From Tritrichomonas musculus (Eukaryota > Parabasalia > Tritrichomonadida > Tritrichomonadidae), in the NCBI GenBank assembly GCA_039105265.1, contig JAPFFF010000002.1:5704001-5768000 (forward strand): a DNA stretch of 64,000 bases. The letters run 5' to 3'. A program made the translations under genes and the position numbers. Under the pieces are notes generated by a model that searched no databases, had not been told where the DNA came from, and saw nothing but the letters and a program-made list of their open reading frames with translations. Positions 39,675-50,300 of this stretch are shown one piece after another (position 1 is the first letter of the stretch; the number at the start of each line of letters is the position of its first letter).

Positions 39675-41621
39675 TTATTTTAGTGAATTTTTAAAAATAG
39701 GCAATTGAATAGGAATTGATACTAAATTGCTCATCATTTCAAATGCTTTTACATCATCAAACGAGAATGCATTTCCATTTTTCTTCCATTGCACCAACGA
39801 AAAACCAAGGAAATATCTCTCTTTCGTGCACGAAAGCAGCGGCGCGCACATGCAAAACTTTTTATAATCATCATCGCCACCGACTCTTTTAATGACGCAT
39901 CGGCTTTTTAATTGTGATGCTGCATTGAACAACATCCCTCGCTCATAATTATTCAGTGCAGCCTCACTTACTTCATTCTCATCAACAGACTGATCAAAAA
40001 CCGAAGCAAGCGGAGTGAAATCAATCGAGCCATTTTTAATCACAAAAACCTCAATCACAACCGTCTTTAGTATTGCTCTGAATGATTTCAAAATATCAAA
40101 AACACACTTGTCAAGCTGATCATTTAAATAGACAGCATCAGTGAACTCAAGCGTCAATCTCGAATAATACGAAACTTCTATAGTCGCCTGATATAGCTCG
40201 GAGTAATCAAAGGCGCTTTGCACGAAAGGAGCCACTAATTTGAGGATCTCTTCATCTTCTTTTGTGAAAGGACATTCGGCCTTGTTGATCAGCTGGATGA
40301 CGCCCTTAACAATATCATATTGGTCGATTAATGGGACCGATAACAAAGAACAAGTTTTGTATCCTGTCTCGACGTCGATGCACTTGTTGAAGCGCTTGTC
40401 GAGGTAGGCGTTCTCGATGTTCACAACTTCTCTCGTTGAGAACGTCAGGCACGCGACGCTTTGGCACTTGAATGGAATTTCAATAGGATGCTCACAATCA
40501 AATGTCAGCATTTGAAGCAACTCCTTTTGATTGTCAGCTGAATAGAAAAGACAACGATCAGCATTGAATAGTTTACAAAGTTCTTGAACAATCAGTTTAA
40601 TAAGTTTAGCTATATGCTGTTCTTTGATGATCGTGTTGAAGATTTCAATGATCTCTCTCAATTTCGACGGTTTCTCTGAAAAAGCTAAAAAAGACGTTAT
40701 ATAAGGAAGAAGAAAACTCAGCCGATTCTCGTCATTCGCGCTGAAAAAATGAGGTGACCGTTTATTTTTGAGTATGACGGAATAAAAAAATGGACCAGCT
40801 GCGTCTCGAACTGGGATCCCTAAAATGCTTGTGTCACTTTTTTCTTTGGATATGAGTGAAAATGGTGATCCACTTTTGAAAACAGCACTGGCTATGCTTG
40901 CCTCGGCGGTTGGGACGTTAACTTCTGAATTTGACTCAGCTGAATAAAATGTCATTTGACCTGTTTGTGAATTTAACCGCCATAATTCAGCATTTTCACA
41001 ATTAAACAAGTTTATGAGTTTTGAGGTTATTTCTTGTATATATGGGCCTTGGTGAGAAATTTTGAGCAAATCTGTAACAAAATCCGTGTCGAATTGTGGT
41101 TGAAAAAGATATTGAGAATAAATTTTGAATTTTTTTTGAAAATATTCGGCAGATTTGATATCATCTTCTGAAAAATGTCCAGTTGTTTTGGTTCTGGATA
41201 TTGAAACGATGCCTTTGACATTTGATTCACTATCAGATATTGGAAATAATAAAATTGGCTGATCAGGTGATACTATATTCTTATCAGTTTCGATTGAATA
41301 TGAATTGTGGTCGGATGCTTGCGCTAGATTCAGAATTTTACGAGATGATAAGGCAAATCCAATAATTCCAGTTTCATGTGAACAATAAACTCCAGATGAA
41401 AGACAATAAAGAATTTTAATAGATTGAATATTATCAAAAAATGATACCTTTTCTGCTGAAAAATAATTTTTCAAAGCTTCTTCTATCGCATGATGAAAAT
41501 CATTTGTTAATGAATTAGAAATAATAGAATCAAATGCATCTTCCATCCTGATATGACGCGATAGCAAAAAAGAATCTTCTTGAATATTAGGTATTTGCTT
41601 TAAATTCCCCAAAAGACTCAT
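39675..41621 (-). CDS. Multi-GAF-domain protein
   Basis: 648 residues. Three to four GAF-type modules lie in series: about 30-165 (ends FSEDDIKSAEYFQ), 180-310 (ends FFSANDENRLSFL), 325-470 (the most typical, with LFNADRCLFYSADNQ, LLSVPLIDQYDIVKGVIQLINK and FTKEDEEILKLV) and perhaps a weaker one at 490-640. GAF domains bind small ligands such as cyclic nucleotides. In eukaryotes they often sit in front of phosphodiesterase or cyclase domains, but no catalytic domain follows here. It may be a stand-alone sensor or adaptor. No signal peptide is present. The coding region is more GC-rich than its flanks. A 100-bp piece was copied to 38284-38383. Confidence 0.85.
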   Translation of the reverse strand: MSLLGNLKQIPNIQEDSFLLSRHIRMEDAFDSIISNSLTNDFHHAIEEALKNYFSAEKVSFFDNIQSIKILYCLSSGVYCSHETGIIGFALSSRKILNLAQASDHNSYSIETDKNIVSPDQPILLFPISDSESNVKGIVSISRTKTTGHFSEDDIKSAEYFQKKFKIYSQYLFQPQFDTDFVTDLLKISHQGPYIQEITSKLINLFNCENAELWRLNSQTGQMTFYSAESNSEVNVPTAEASIASAVFKSGSPFSLISKEKSDTSILGIPVRDAAGPFFYSVILKNKRSPHFFSANDENRLSFLLPYITSFLAFSEKPSKLREIIEIFNTIIKEQHIAKLIKLIVQELCKLFNADRCLFYSADNQKELLQMLTFDCEHPIEIPFKCQSVACLTFSTREVVNIENAYLDKRFNKCIDVETGYKTCSLLSVPLIDQYDIVKGVIQLINKAECPFTKEDEEILKLVAPFVQSAFDYSELYQATIEVSYYSRLTLEFTDAVYLNDQLDKCVFDILKSFRAILKTVVIEVFVIKNGSIDFTPLASVFDQSVDENEVSEAALNNYERGMLFNAASQLKSRCVIKRVGGDDDYKKFCMCAPLLSCTKERYFLGFSLVQWKKNGNAFSFDDVKAFEMMSNLVSIPIQLPIFKNSLK

Positions 41622-42011
41622 TTTTTTTTTTTTAATTCAATTTGCATTAATTTTTATTCAAAAAGTTAAAATTGAGAACTAAAAGAAAAAATTGAGATGT
41701 TTGAAAAAAGTATTAATGATAGGGAAGAAGTTTAGACTCTAAAAATGACTACATTATCTCTAATTTTTTGAAGGATTTTTTTGATTTGTGAAAAGATCTT
41801 TTCACAGCAAATCATATATTGAAATAGCATGAGTTTATTTGATGTTCATTACCTTTTAAATATAAAAATAAATAAAGATTGTATACTTATAAAAACAAGA
41901 TTGAGACGATTTAAATACTTTTATAAAATTTTCTACCAAAGAGCATAATAAATCCTTTTGTATACATATATTAAAGTAATACTCTCAAATGAATAATATT
42001 CTTATAAAATA
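41622..42011. other. Upstream region of the GAF gene
   Basis: AT-rich spacer. No clear TCAY initiator lies close to the ATG; the first dozen upstream bases are a homopolymer run. The adjoining transposon begins at 42012. Confidence 0.45.
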
Positions 42012-42629
42012 TTTGGGAAATCGTAATCGCTCGTGGCGGTTTAGGTCAATATTGACCTTGTATCGTACCATAGAAAAAAAAGTCTGGAACTTTTTTGCAC
42101 TTTTGCAAAAAAAAGCATGGGTAGCTACTCATGGTTTTTTCTATATAAAAAAAATATAAACGGAATATTTTTTTATTGTCTAAAATCGATATTATTATGA
42201 ACCTTGGCTTATAAACAAGAAAGCACAAATATTTTTAACACCATCATTTTATTATTTTCATGTATATAATTACGTAAATTCCAACTTTTCGCCAATATCA
42301 TTGATATTGGAAATCATATACTTTTAAAGTTAAAAGGTAGTTGATTAATTTTGAGTAATACGGTTTCATGTTTATTTTTAAGCCTTTGGATTGTGCATTT
42401 GTTTACACAATATATAATATTCATATAATATTTAGATTAAAATTTTGATTTTCTCTGTTATAAAGTAATCAATAGAACTTTTATTAGTATATAAAATATT
42501 TGTCCTTTCTTGTTTATAACCCATGCTTTTTTTTGCAAAAGTGCAAAAAAGTTCCAGACTTTTTTTTCTATGGTACGATACAAGGTCAATATTGACCTAA
42601 ACCGCCAAGAGCGATTACGATTTCCCAAA
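42012..42629. mobile_element. 0.6-kb element with ~108-bp terminal inverted repeats
   Basis: The ends TTTGGGAAATCGTAATCGCT onward are at 42012-42120 and inverted at 42520-42629, near-identical (GTGGCGG against TTGGCGG). TA flanks both sides, with one T of uncertainty. The core has no gene. A solo end of the same family is at 10620. Confidence 0.85.
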
Positions 42630-42726
42630 ATATTTTTACCACATTTTTTAAATACATAGCAAAATCAATATTCTTAATAATTTTTTATATAAAATTATTA
42701 AACTTTATGATTTCGAAAATATGGTA

Positions 42727-44377
42727 CCCGTTCCGCGCTTTAATTCGAATAGTTCGTTATTTTAGTTTACTTAACGATTCTATTTATTTTTTGTTAACTG
42801 GTTATTATCTTTAACGAAAAAAGAAAAACAATAAATTAAAAGAAATCTGATATATTTAACTTTATTTTTTAAAATCGATTTTGACATATTATTACATATT
42901 TATTTATTGTTTCTTCATATATAAAAAAAATGACAAATTTTATTTGGTCACTTTTTTTCAGTTTCAAACTACACTCCATCACGCTTTTAAGCTAATCTTT
43001 CATATGTAATATAGCTAGACTTCACTTTTTGTACCAACCTTGTTCTACAAAGAACGATAGAAAAAATACAAGGTTTGTACAATGTATTTTTTATTGAAAA
43101 TATTGAATACATAAAATAATCATATCTCTGAAAAAAGATAATATACTAAATAATTTTTTGTGAATAAATAAAATATCAATTAAATTATTTAATAAAACCA
43201 TTTTTGTAAAAGTAAAATGCTATTTTAAAAAATCTTTTTTGGCAAAGGTGAAATGATTGACCATTTTATAAAAAGAATATAATCACTCTGTGAGCAAACC
43301 AATTCACATTACTCAAGATTTCTAGATTATTTACTATTATAATATTGTTTTATAAACTTTTAATTCCTTTTTAACATATAAAACCAATACTAAAAAGCGA
43401 TTATATAAAATATAACTAAAGTGCCTCAAAATTTTAATTTTATCTGTTCAATGATTTTTTTAATAAAGTTTAATTTGAAAACTTGATATTTTTACCAAAA
43501 ACGTGCAAATACAACAACCAAAATAGGATTAAAGAATATAAACGTTAAAAAATTACGTTAATGAATTTGTGATGTGAAAAAAGTAAAGGCTAAATATAGC
43601 TTTTTTATCATGCAAACCTTTTTATTCAAAAAATACTTCCTATTATTATTTACTCAGATCAAACAAATTAAACAATATCCAATCATTTCTCAGCTTATTA
43701 ATTTTTGCCAATAGTCTAATTTCTGTCCAACATCAATCTAATAGCAAATAATTTCATTTAACATTCATCAAAAAACAAAAAAGTTTTAAAACATGGATAA
43801 ATTAATTTTTACAATACGATTAATAACAAAAACGTCGAGAATTATCTCCTATGCCATATAGTTTTTTCAGAATTTTTTCAATATTATACTATTTTACAAC
43901 TTTTTGCTTGAGAATGCATTTTTGAACCCAATATTTATATTTATTATTGAAAAAATCTTTTATATATGAACCGAAAGTTCCCAAATATACTAATGGTATC
44001 GAGATCTGATCATCAATATTTGAATGGAAAAAAATTCAACCTTTATTGAGTATCAATATAAATAATTATTTTATCAATGATGAATAATCCATTGGAAAAT
44101 TTCAAATATCATTTATTCTTTGACATAATATTAAAGCATTAAAATTTCTACCATCTCCTTTTTTCTTTATATTTTAAATATTTAAATACTTGAAACTATA
44201 GCTAATATATATTATGTTTAATAATGAAAATATTTATTTGTTCCTGGGATATAAAAGATTTAAACTTTTTTTACGTTTTTTCCATTCAATTTTTTCTCAG
44301 AAATACTTTCAATTTTTTATACGTTAAAAAAGCATTCAAAAAAATAACGAACTATTCGAATTAAAGCGCGGAACGGG
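42727..44377. mobile_element. 1.65-kb element with 37-bp perfect terminal inverted repeats
   Basis: The ends CCCGTTCCGCGCTTTAATTC onward (42727-42763) and the exact inverted copy (44341-44377) are flanked by TA on both sides. The 1.58-kb core is AT-rich without an open frame of interest and has a small hairpin at about 43030-43082. It is a non-autonomous element with Tc1/mariner-like target use. The perfect ends suggest recent activity. Confidence 0.88.
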
Positions 44378-44554
44378 TAATACATATATGGTATATAAAT
44401 AAAAAAAAATTTGTTTGTTTGTTTTATAAATTTCATTAATTTATCATATTTTTTGTTTTAAAACATTTTTGATGGAAATTCCTAGATAAAAATCATTGCT
44501 CGTTGAGATAAAAGGCAAAAAAATATACATATAAAAAGTGTAGAAAAAAAACCG

Positions 44555-46276
44555 ATGAAGGTTTTTTCATATCACATATCAATATATAATATGTATCGAA
44601 TTTTAGCATTTTTAATTTATTTTGGGAATTCTTATTCACATAAATCATCAATTTTTCTAGGACAATGGTTTACGCGTTTACAATCAGGAAATGATGCATC
44701 TCGCATGCAAATTGAATTATATTTTTATCGTTTTATAGATCATCAGAATGAATTTATTTTGGAGCATTTGAACTCATATAATGTCACAATCAATGATATT
44801 TCTTCTGAAAATGAATTTCTCTTTGTTATTGGCAAACTATTATTTCAGAATTCAAGCCAGACGGGTTTTCCTAAGTCTACCAAATTGATCGGTGGTGTTT
44901 ATCAAAAGAAGACCTCAGATATTTATATGGTTTTCAATTTAGACGATTTTCTACCGAAGCAAATCAATCAACAAATTGAAAATTTTACGAGTCAATTCAA
45001 TATGACAAACGAATCCGAACTTTTTCAATTACTAACGTTTATTAAATCGACCTCAGAAGAATTCAACTACGACAAGCACGAAAAGAGCATCACAAGGAAA
45101 AACATCAAAGACTCGAAATTGAAATATTCAAAAGAAAACGATAAAGATAACGAATACTTCATGAAACAAGTCATTGTTGATCGTCTTCAACTTTTTGCGT
45201 ATGAAAAATTTTGGCAAAAAATAAAAAATACAAGTGAAGAAGTTTATTTTCCTCTTGTTTATTTAAAAGTGAAAAACAAGAAATCAATGAAAATGTCATT
45301 TGAAATTCAGAACGAAATTGAAGGCTTTTTTATTTGTGAGAGAAACGATCAAATTTTCACTAATTTCATTGAATTAAAAGCAAAACAAATAAATATGCAA
45401 CTTTTTATTAGAAAGAGTAAAATTTTGGGATTCGTTTTCATTATTTATTCTGTTTTGTTATGGAAAATTAAACCTAGAATTCTAACTGAATTGCAATACA
45501 CGTCGAATCTCAGATATTTGTTCACTGTAACTTATGATTTGGCCATTTTTATCTTCTTGGACATGTATTTCAAAGACGTGAAGAATGTTGATGACAAATT
45601 ATATATAATTTTTTATATTTTGAAAATGGTCCGTTTTTTACTTTTTCAATCAAGTTTGAATCAATCTTTTGAATCATTACCAAATGCGACAAATCTTGAA
45701 TATTATAAAGCGCTGGCAATTTTGGCAATTCCTTTAGGTTCTTTTATTGTTATTTTAAAAAAATTAAAGGAAAAATTAAATGATTTTTCAAGTTTTTTGA
45801 TCTTTTATTTATCAATTTGTTTAGTCCCTCAAATTGTATTCAATTTATTCAATAGGTTCAGAAATTTGAAAACAACTTTTTGTTTGATTTTATTGGCTTA
45901 TTTTAGATTTTTAGAAGTTAGCTATTATTTCTTATATGTTAAAAATGATTACAGAAATATAATGATTTTCGTGTTTGTCTTAATATCAATTCAATCTGTA
46001 ATTTTAATCATTCAAAATATATTCAGATCAGTGTTTTTCATTGGAATGAAACGAAGAAATAATGGCTATGACTATTGCAGAGAAACTCATTTTCAAAATA
46101 CTGAATGCGTCATTTGCTTCCAAGAAGTTAAATATGATTTACATGATTATATGATTACACCATGTAATCATGTTTTTCATGAAGATTGTTTGGAAAAATG
46201 GATGGCAATTAAAATGGTTTGTCCTATTTGTAGAGGTAATCTTCCATCACAGAATTCTTTCCCTTTTTTTTTATAA
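44555..46276 (+). CDS. Multi-pass RING-H2 membrane E3 ubiquitin ligase, Tul1/Dsc1-like
   Basis: 573 residues. An N-terminal hydrophobic segment (about 12-28) acts as signal or anchor. A large hydrophilic region (about 30-280) follows, then about seven membrane helices (about 285-500). The C-terminal RING-H2 finger has ligands Cys518, Cys521, Cys537, His539, His542, Cys545, Cys556 and Cys559 (CVIC, CNHVFHEDCLEKW, CPIC). Signal, lumenal domain, helices and C-terminal RING is the plan of the Golgi/endosome ligases Tul1 and Dsc1, which ubiquitinate membrane proteins. Function by architecture only. Met13 is an alternative start. The stop region reads TAAATAAATA, with UAAA poly(A)-type signals. Confidence 0.82.
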   Translation: MKVFSYHISIYNMYRILAFLIYFGNSYSHKSSIFLGQWFTRLQSGNDASRMQIELYFYRFIDHQNEFILEHLNSYNVTINDISSENEFLFVIGKLLFQNSSQTGFPKSTKLIGGVYQKKTSDIYMVFNLDDFLPKQINQQIENFTSQFNMTNESELFQLLTFIKSTSEEFNYDKHEKSITRKNIKDSKLKYSKENDKDNEYFMKQVIVDRLQLFAYEKFWQKIKNTSEEVYFPLVYLKVKNKKSMKMSFEIQNEIEGFFICERNDQIFTNFIELKAKQINMQLFIRKSKILGFVFIIYSVLLWKIKPRILTELQYTSNLRYLFTVTYDLAIFIFLDMYFKDVKNVDDKLYIIFYILKMVRFLLFQSSLNQSFESLPNATNLEYYKALAILAIPLGSFIVILKKLKEKLNDFSSFLIFYLSICLVPQIVFNLFNRFRNLKTTFCLILLAYFRFLEVSYYFLYVKNDYRNIMIFVFVLISIQSVILIIQNIFRSVFFIGMKRRNNGYDYCRETHFQNTECVICFQEVKYDLHDYMITPCNHVFHEDCLEKWMAIKMVCPICRGNLPSQNSFPFFL

Positions 46277-46627
46277 ATAAATATATTTTTGTTTAATTTT
46301 TAGCATTGTTTAATTCATAAAAATGCATTTTATAGAGAGTGATTTAGTATAAATGAGATTTTGCGCAATATTAATATTATTTAACAAATAATTTTTTGTA
46401 ACCGTTTACCGTTTAAAAACACTTTGGTATATTTTGGTAAATATTTATTTCACACTATGGTAATTATATTTGCTAAGTAAATATAGAATGGTAATGTGTT
46501 ATTTATATTTTCATTTAAATTCAATGGTATGTTCTCAATTTTTATCAAATTCTTCTGAAATAAAAAATTGAGAAAAATATCGTAAAAATTGAAAGAAAAA
46601 ATTAAAAAATGACATCATATTTTAAAA
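46277..46627. other. Spacer between RING and cyclophilin-like genes
   Basis: 350 bases of AT-rich sequence with imperfect TGGTA-containing repeats around 46430-46500. It contains the promoter of the next gene. Confidence 0.45.
46615..46622 (+). promoter_or_regulatory. Initiator-like motif TCATATTT
   Basis: TCATATTT with the putative +1 A 11 bases upstream of the ATG of the cyclophilin-like gene. Confidence 0.4.
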
Positions 46628-47161
46628 ATGGTATCAAATGTATTGATTATAGCCATAGGAGCAACCATATTCACGGCTAATTTGGTTGACAATACATCGG
46701 TGGAAGGATTAAAAAATATTCTATCAAAAAATCCAATAACAATTAAAATGGACGATTATGGGAATTTTGAAAAAGTTGGTGATATTGGCACAACTCTCCC
46801 AAGAAATGATATTCCAATGAATACAGGGCCAGGTGATATTATTCTTTATCAAGGCAAAAGTATTTCAATTTATTATGATACTAATTCATACAGTTTGACG
46901 CCAATTGGGAAGATTGAAAATGTTTCAAAAGATGAACTTAAGAAAGTTCTTGGTGATGGAAGTGTTTATGTGAATTTTTCACTAGCAAATCATATTTACG
47001 AAAATGGTGCTGTAGCTGCTGGAGGCAATAAATTGAGTACAGGAGCCATTGTTGGTATTGTCATTGCATGTGTTGTTTTTGTAGTTGGAATCATGATAGG
47101 TGAATTTTTCATTGTCCAGCATTATATTAAAAAAGGGAGTATATCAGTTGGTGAAGGTTAA
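46628..47161 (+). CDS. Membrane-anchored cyclophilin-like fold protein
   Basis: 177 residues. Residues about 4-118 match the bacterial cyclophilin-like fold family (PF18050 type): an opening strand ending in ANLVDNTSVEGLKNIL, then MDDYGNFEKVGDIG, then GDIILYQGKSISIYYDTNSY, then PIGKIENVSKDELKKVLGDG and VYVNFSL. A Gly/Val/Ile-rich transmembrane helix follows (about 137-165), then a short tail. There is no clear cleaved signal peptide, because the hydrophobic N-terminus is the first strand of the domain, so it may be tail-anchored or use that strand as a signal. Such domains are mainly bacterial and small, so lateral transfer is possible. Function unknown. The stop is TAAA. Confidence 0.7.
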   Translation: MVSNVLIIAIGATIFTANLVDNTSVEGLKNILSKNPITIKMDDYGNFEKVGDIGTTLPRNDIPMNTGPGDIILYQGKSISIYYDTNSYSLTPIGKIENVSKDELKKVLGDGSVYVNFSLANHIYENGAVAAGGNKLSTGAIVGIVIACVVFVVGIMIGEFFIVQHYIKKGSISVGEG

Positions 47162-47319
47162 AAACTATTTATAAAATAATTAAAATTGTTGTTTAAATGA
47201 AATATTAATTAAACAATGATGTAATTTGGGATTCAAATTTCCTCATTGAATTTAATATCATATGATTAAAATAATAAATAAATAGAAAAAAGTTTTTTAT
47301 TATTAATTTTGTTATCTTT
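47162..47319. other. Convergent 3' spacer
   Basis: 158 bases between the 3' ends of the cyclophilin-like and beta-helix genes. No feature beyond probable poly(A) signals. Confidence 0.4.
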
Positions 47320-50300
47320 TTAAATTGATGTCGAATATAAAGAATCTTTGTCTTCATCTATTTTATTCAGGCTTGAATCATCAATTTTGTCATCAAAAAC
47401 ATGGTTTGCTGCATAGTTTCTAAATTTCAAGATTATAATTAAGATAGTCACTACAAAAGCCGCCAAATAAATAGTAGTGCTAATTAAATGATATTCAGCA
47501 AAACCATACTTTTTGCCTGATTTTTCTTTAAAGCCAATAACTATTTCATTATTGATTAATTTTTGGTTCAATGGAGAATCACTTTTATCTTCAAAATCGC
47601 ATGATTTAATGTGAATCTTAGGAGCATCTTTGGCAAGCAACTCTCCTATGATATAGTAGGAATCTTTTCCTAGTTTTCCTTTAAATGTGCATTGGTTCAA
47701 TTCAATTTTACTTCCATCTTTATCATTGACGTAAAATATGGAAGTTTCTGATTTTTCTTCATTTTCAAAGTGACAGTCTGAAATCATGTTAATTCTCTCT
47801 TTTGATTTAAACTCCAGAGAACTAACTTTGGATGTTTCTTCATCATATTTATTGTAGATTTTAATGGATCCTCCCGGTCCTTTGTTGCTCACGAAATTAG
47901 ACTTACCAATGAATGAATTCCTAACTGTTAAGAAAAGAGAGCTTCCTCCATAAAGCATAGAGCCACCATTGTTTGAATTACGCTTATAAGCAACGTTTGA
48001 TGAAAATGTGCATCCTTTTATTGTTACATCATTAACATCAGAACTGCAGTAAATATAACAGGCTCCTCCAAAAACAGCTTTACATCCAGTGAACAAGCAT
48101 GCATCAAATGTTATGTTATGTTCAAGTGCATGTGTTTCTTTAATGTAGATGGCTCCTCCGCCTCCATTTAATGTTAAGCATCGTGTGAATATTATTTTGT
48201 GAATATAAAACCCACAGTTGAAAATATATATTGCACCACCATTGCTTTCGTTCTTGTAGTCCGTGAAATTAGTCCGCAATACATGGATAACAACAGATTT
48301 ATCATTTTCATCAGCTGAATACTGGCAACGATTTCCTAATTGTGTGTCAACGTTGTTTTTGGAGACGGCACATGGTGAATCGATTGGCTCATCTGATGCT
48401 ATTTCTGTTGGATCAACTGGAAGGGAGCTTTCTCCATCAATATTGGTGCTGATCTCACTATCTGCATTTATCGATTGTGATTCAATTATTTCAGAATCAA
48501 CAAGTACTGTTGATGGCTCTTCATTAGATATTGAATTCGAAGTCATTTTATCATCATTTGAAGATGATTCGTCATTTATTGTTGAGCTTGATATTTCTTT
48601 ATCGTCATTCGAAGATGATGATTCGTCATTTATTGTTGAGCTTGATATTTCTTTATCATCATTCGAAGATGATGATTCGTCATTTATTGTTGTGCTTGAT
48701 ATTTCTTTATCATCATTCGAAGATGATCCGTCATTTATTGTTGAGCTTGATATTTCTTTATTGTCATTTGAAGATGATGATTCATCATTTATTGTTGAGC
48801 TTGATATTTCTTTATCGTCATTTGAAGATGATGATTCATCACTTATTGTTGAACTTATCATTTCGGAGTCATCAGTTTCAGAAGAGTATTCATCATTAGT
48901 CTCACTCTTTGTATTTTGATCTGTAAATGATGAGTCTGATAATTGGGTAAAATAAAATGATGGTGAGAAAAACCGAGATTTTGTGAATGGATTAGAACTA
49001 GTAAACCCAGATGATTTTGTAAAATCATTGGATTTTGTGAATGAACTAGAACTACTAAATGTAGATGATTTTGTGAATGGACTAGAACTACTAAATGTAG
49101 ATGATTTTGTGAATGGACTAGAACCACTGAAATGGGATGATTTTGTAAAATCATCTGATTGAGAAAATTTTTGTGAATAACTGAAAAAAATTGAAGGTGA
49201 AAAATAATGAGATGAGAATATGTTTGACTTTGTAAATTCACTTGATTCAGTGAAATGTTTTGTTTCTGTTTTTCCAAAGTGATCAACACATGATAGTTCT
49301 TTAACGTTTATTTTGTCATCGCTGTATGTAAAATTGTTATTCTCAATGATATTTTTTTCAATTAATGTACAGATTTCTGTTGTTATTACAGCGCCATATA
49401 TTATATTATTATCATCCACAAAATTATTTTCATTATAATTGTCAATGAAGTCATTCGATTTTATATTAAATTCTGTTCCAGGATCGTCGCCTTCTATATA
49501 AATAGCATAACCATCAAAAGCATTATTTTTAATGAAATCGCACTCAAGTATTTTAACATTTGTCATATGGATGTTTGATGATTGGCATTCTCCTGTCTTA
49601 TCATCATAAGAATATGCAGGATTTATGTATATGGCACCACCTCTTCCTTCTGATTTTTTATCGAAATGATTTTCATATAACAATTCTGAATCCTTTTCAT
49701 TATAATTTGCAACATTGTTTTCAAAAATGCATTCTTCTATTGTGACAATTGTATGGGTTTGAATTGCAAGAGCTCCTCCATGGCGACTAGCTTTATTATT
49801 TATGAAAATGCATTCTGAAAACAAGACATTCATGTCATTCATTTGACATGAGTAACCTAGTTGTATTGCACCACCATCGCCATTGAAATAATCTTTTTGG
49901 TTTTCTTGTTTAGGACGGCTTGCATCTCTGTTTTGGTTAGCTTTATTGTTTGTGAAATTGCATTTCACCAAGTTTAATTGAGATATTCCTATGAATTTAA
50001 TTGCAGCTCCGCCGCCATACAAACTATTACCAATGTTGTCAACAAATGTAATATTTTGGAGATATATTGAATTTTTTGAACTGTGTGAAAAGCTTCCAAA
50101 ATATGAATTTTCGCCTGTGCCGATCATGTTTTTAACAACGCTATTTCTGAAAGTAAAAGTAAGAGTTGAAATTACAAAATCAAAGCATTTGTTAGTTGGT
50201 GCCAAGCATGAATCAAATGTGCAATAATCAATAAGGATTTCATTATTCAAATCCTTTGTTTGAGAAATAATTAAGGCTGATCGATCTTTAGTGTTAACAA

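Noticed and set aside
48263-48919. Long plus-strand open frames opposite the Ser-rich repeats of the beta-helix gene
   Set aside because: They are by-products of the repeat codons on the coding strand and have no start context or domain.
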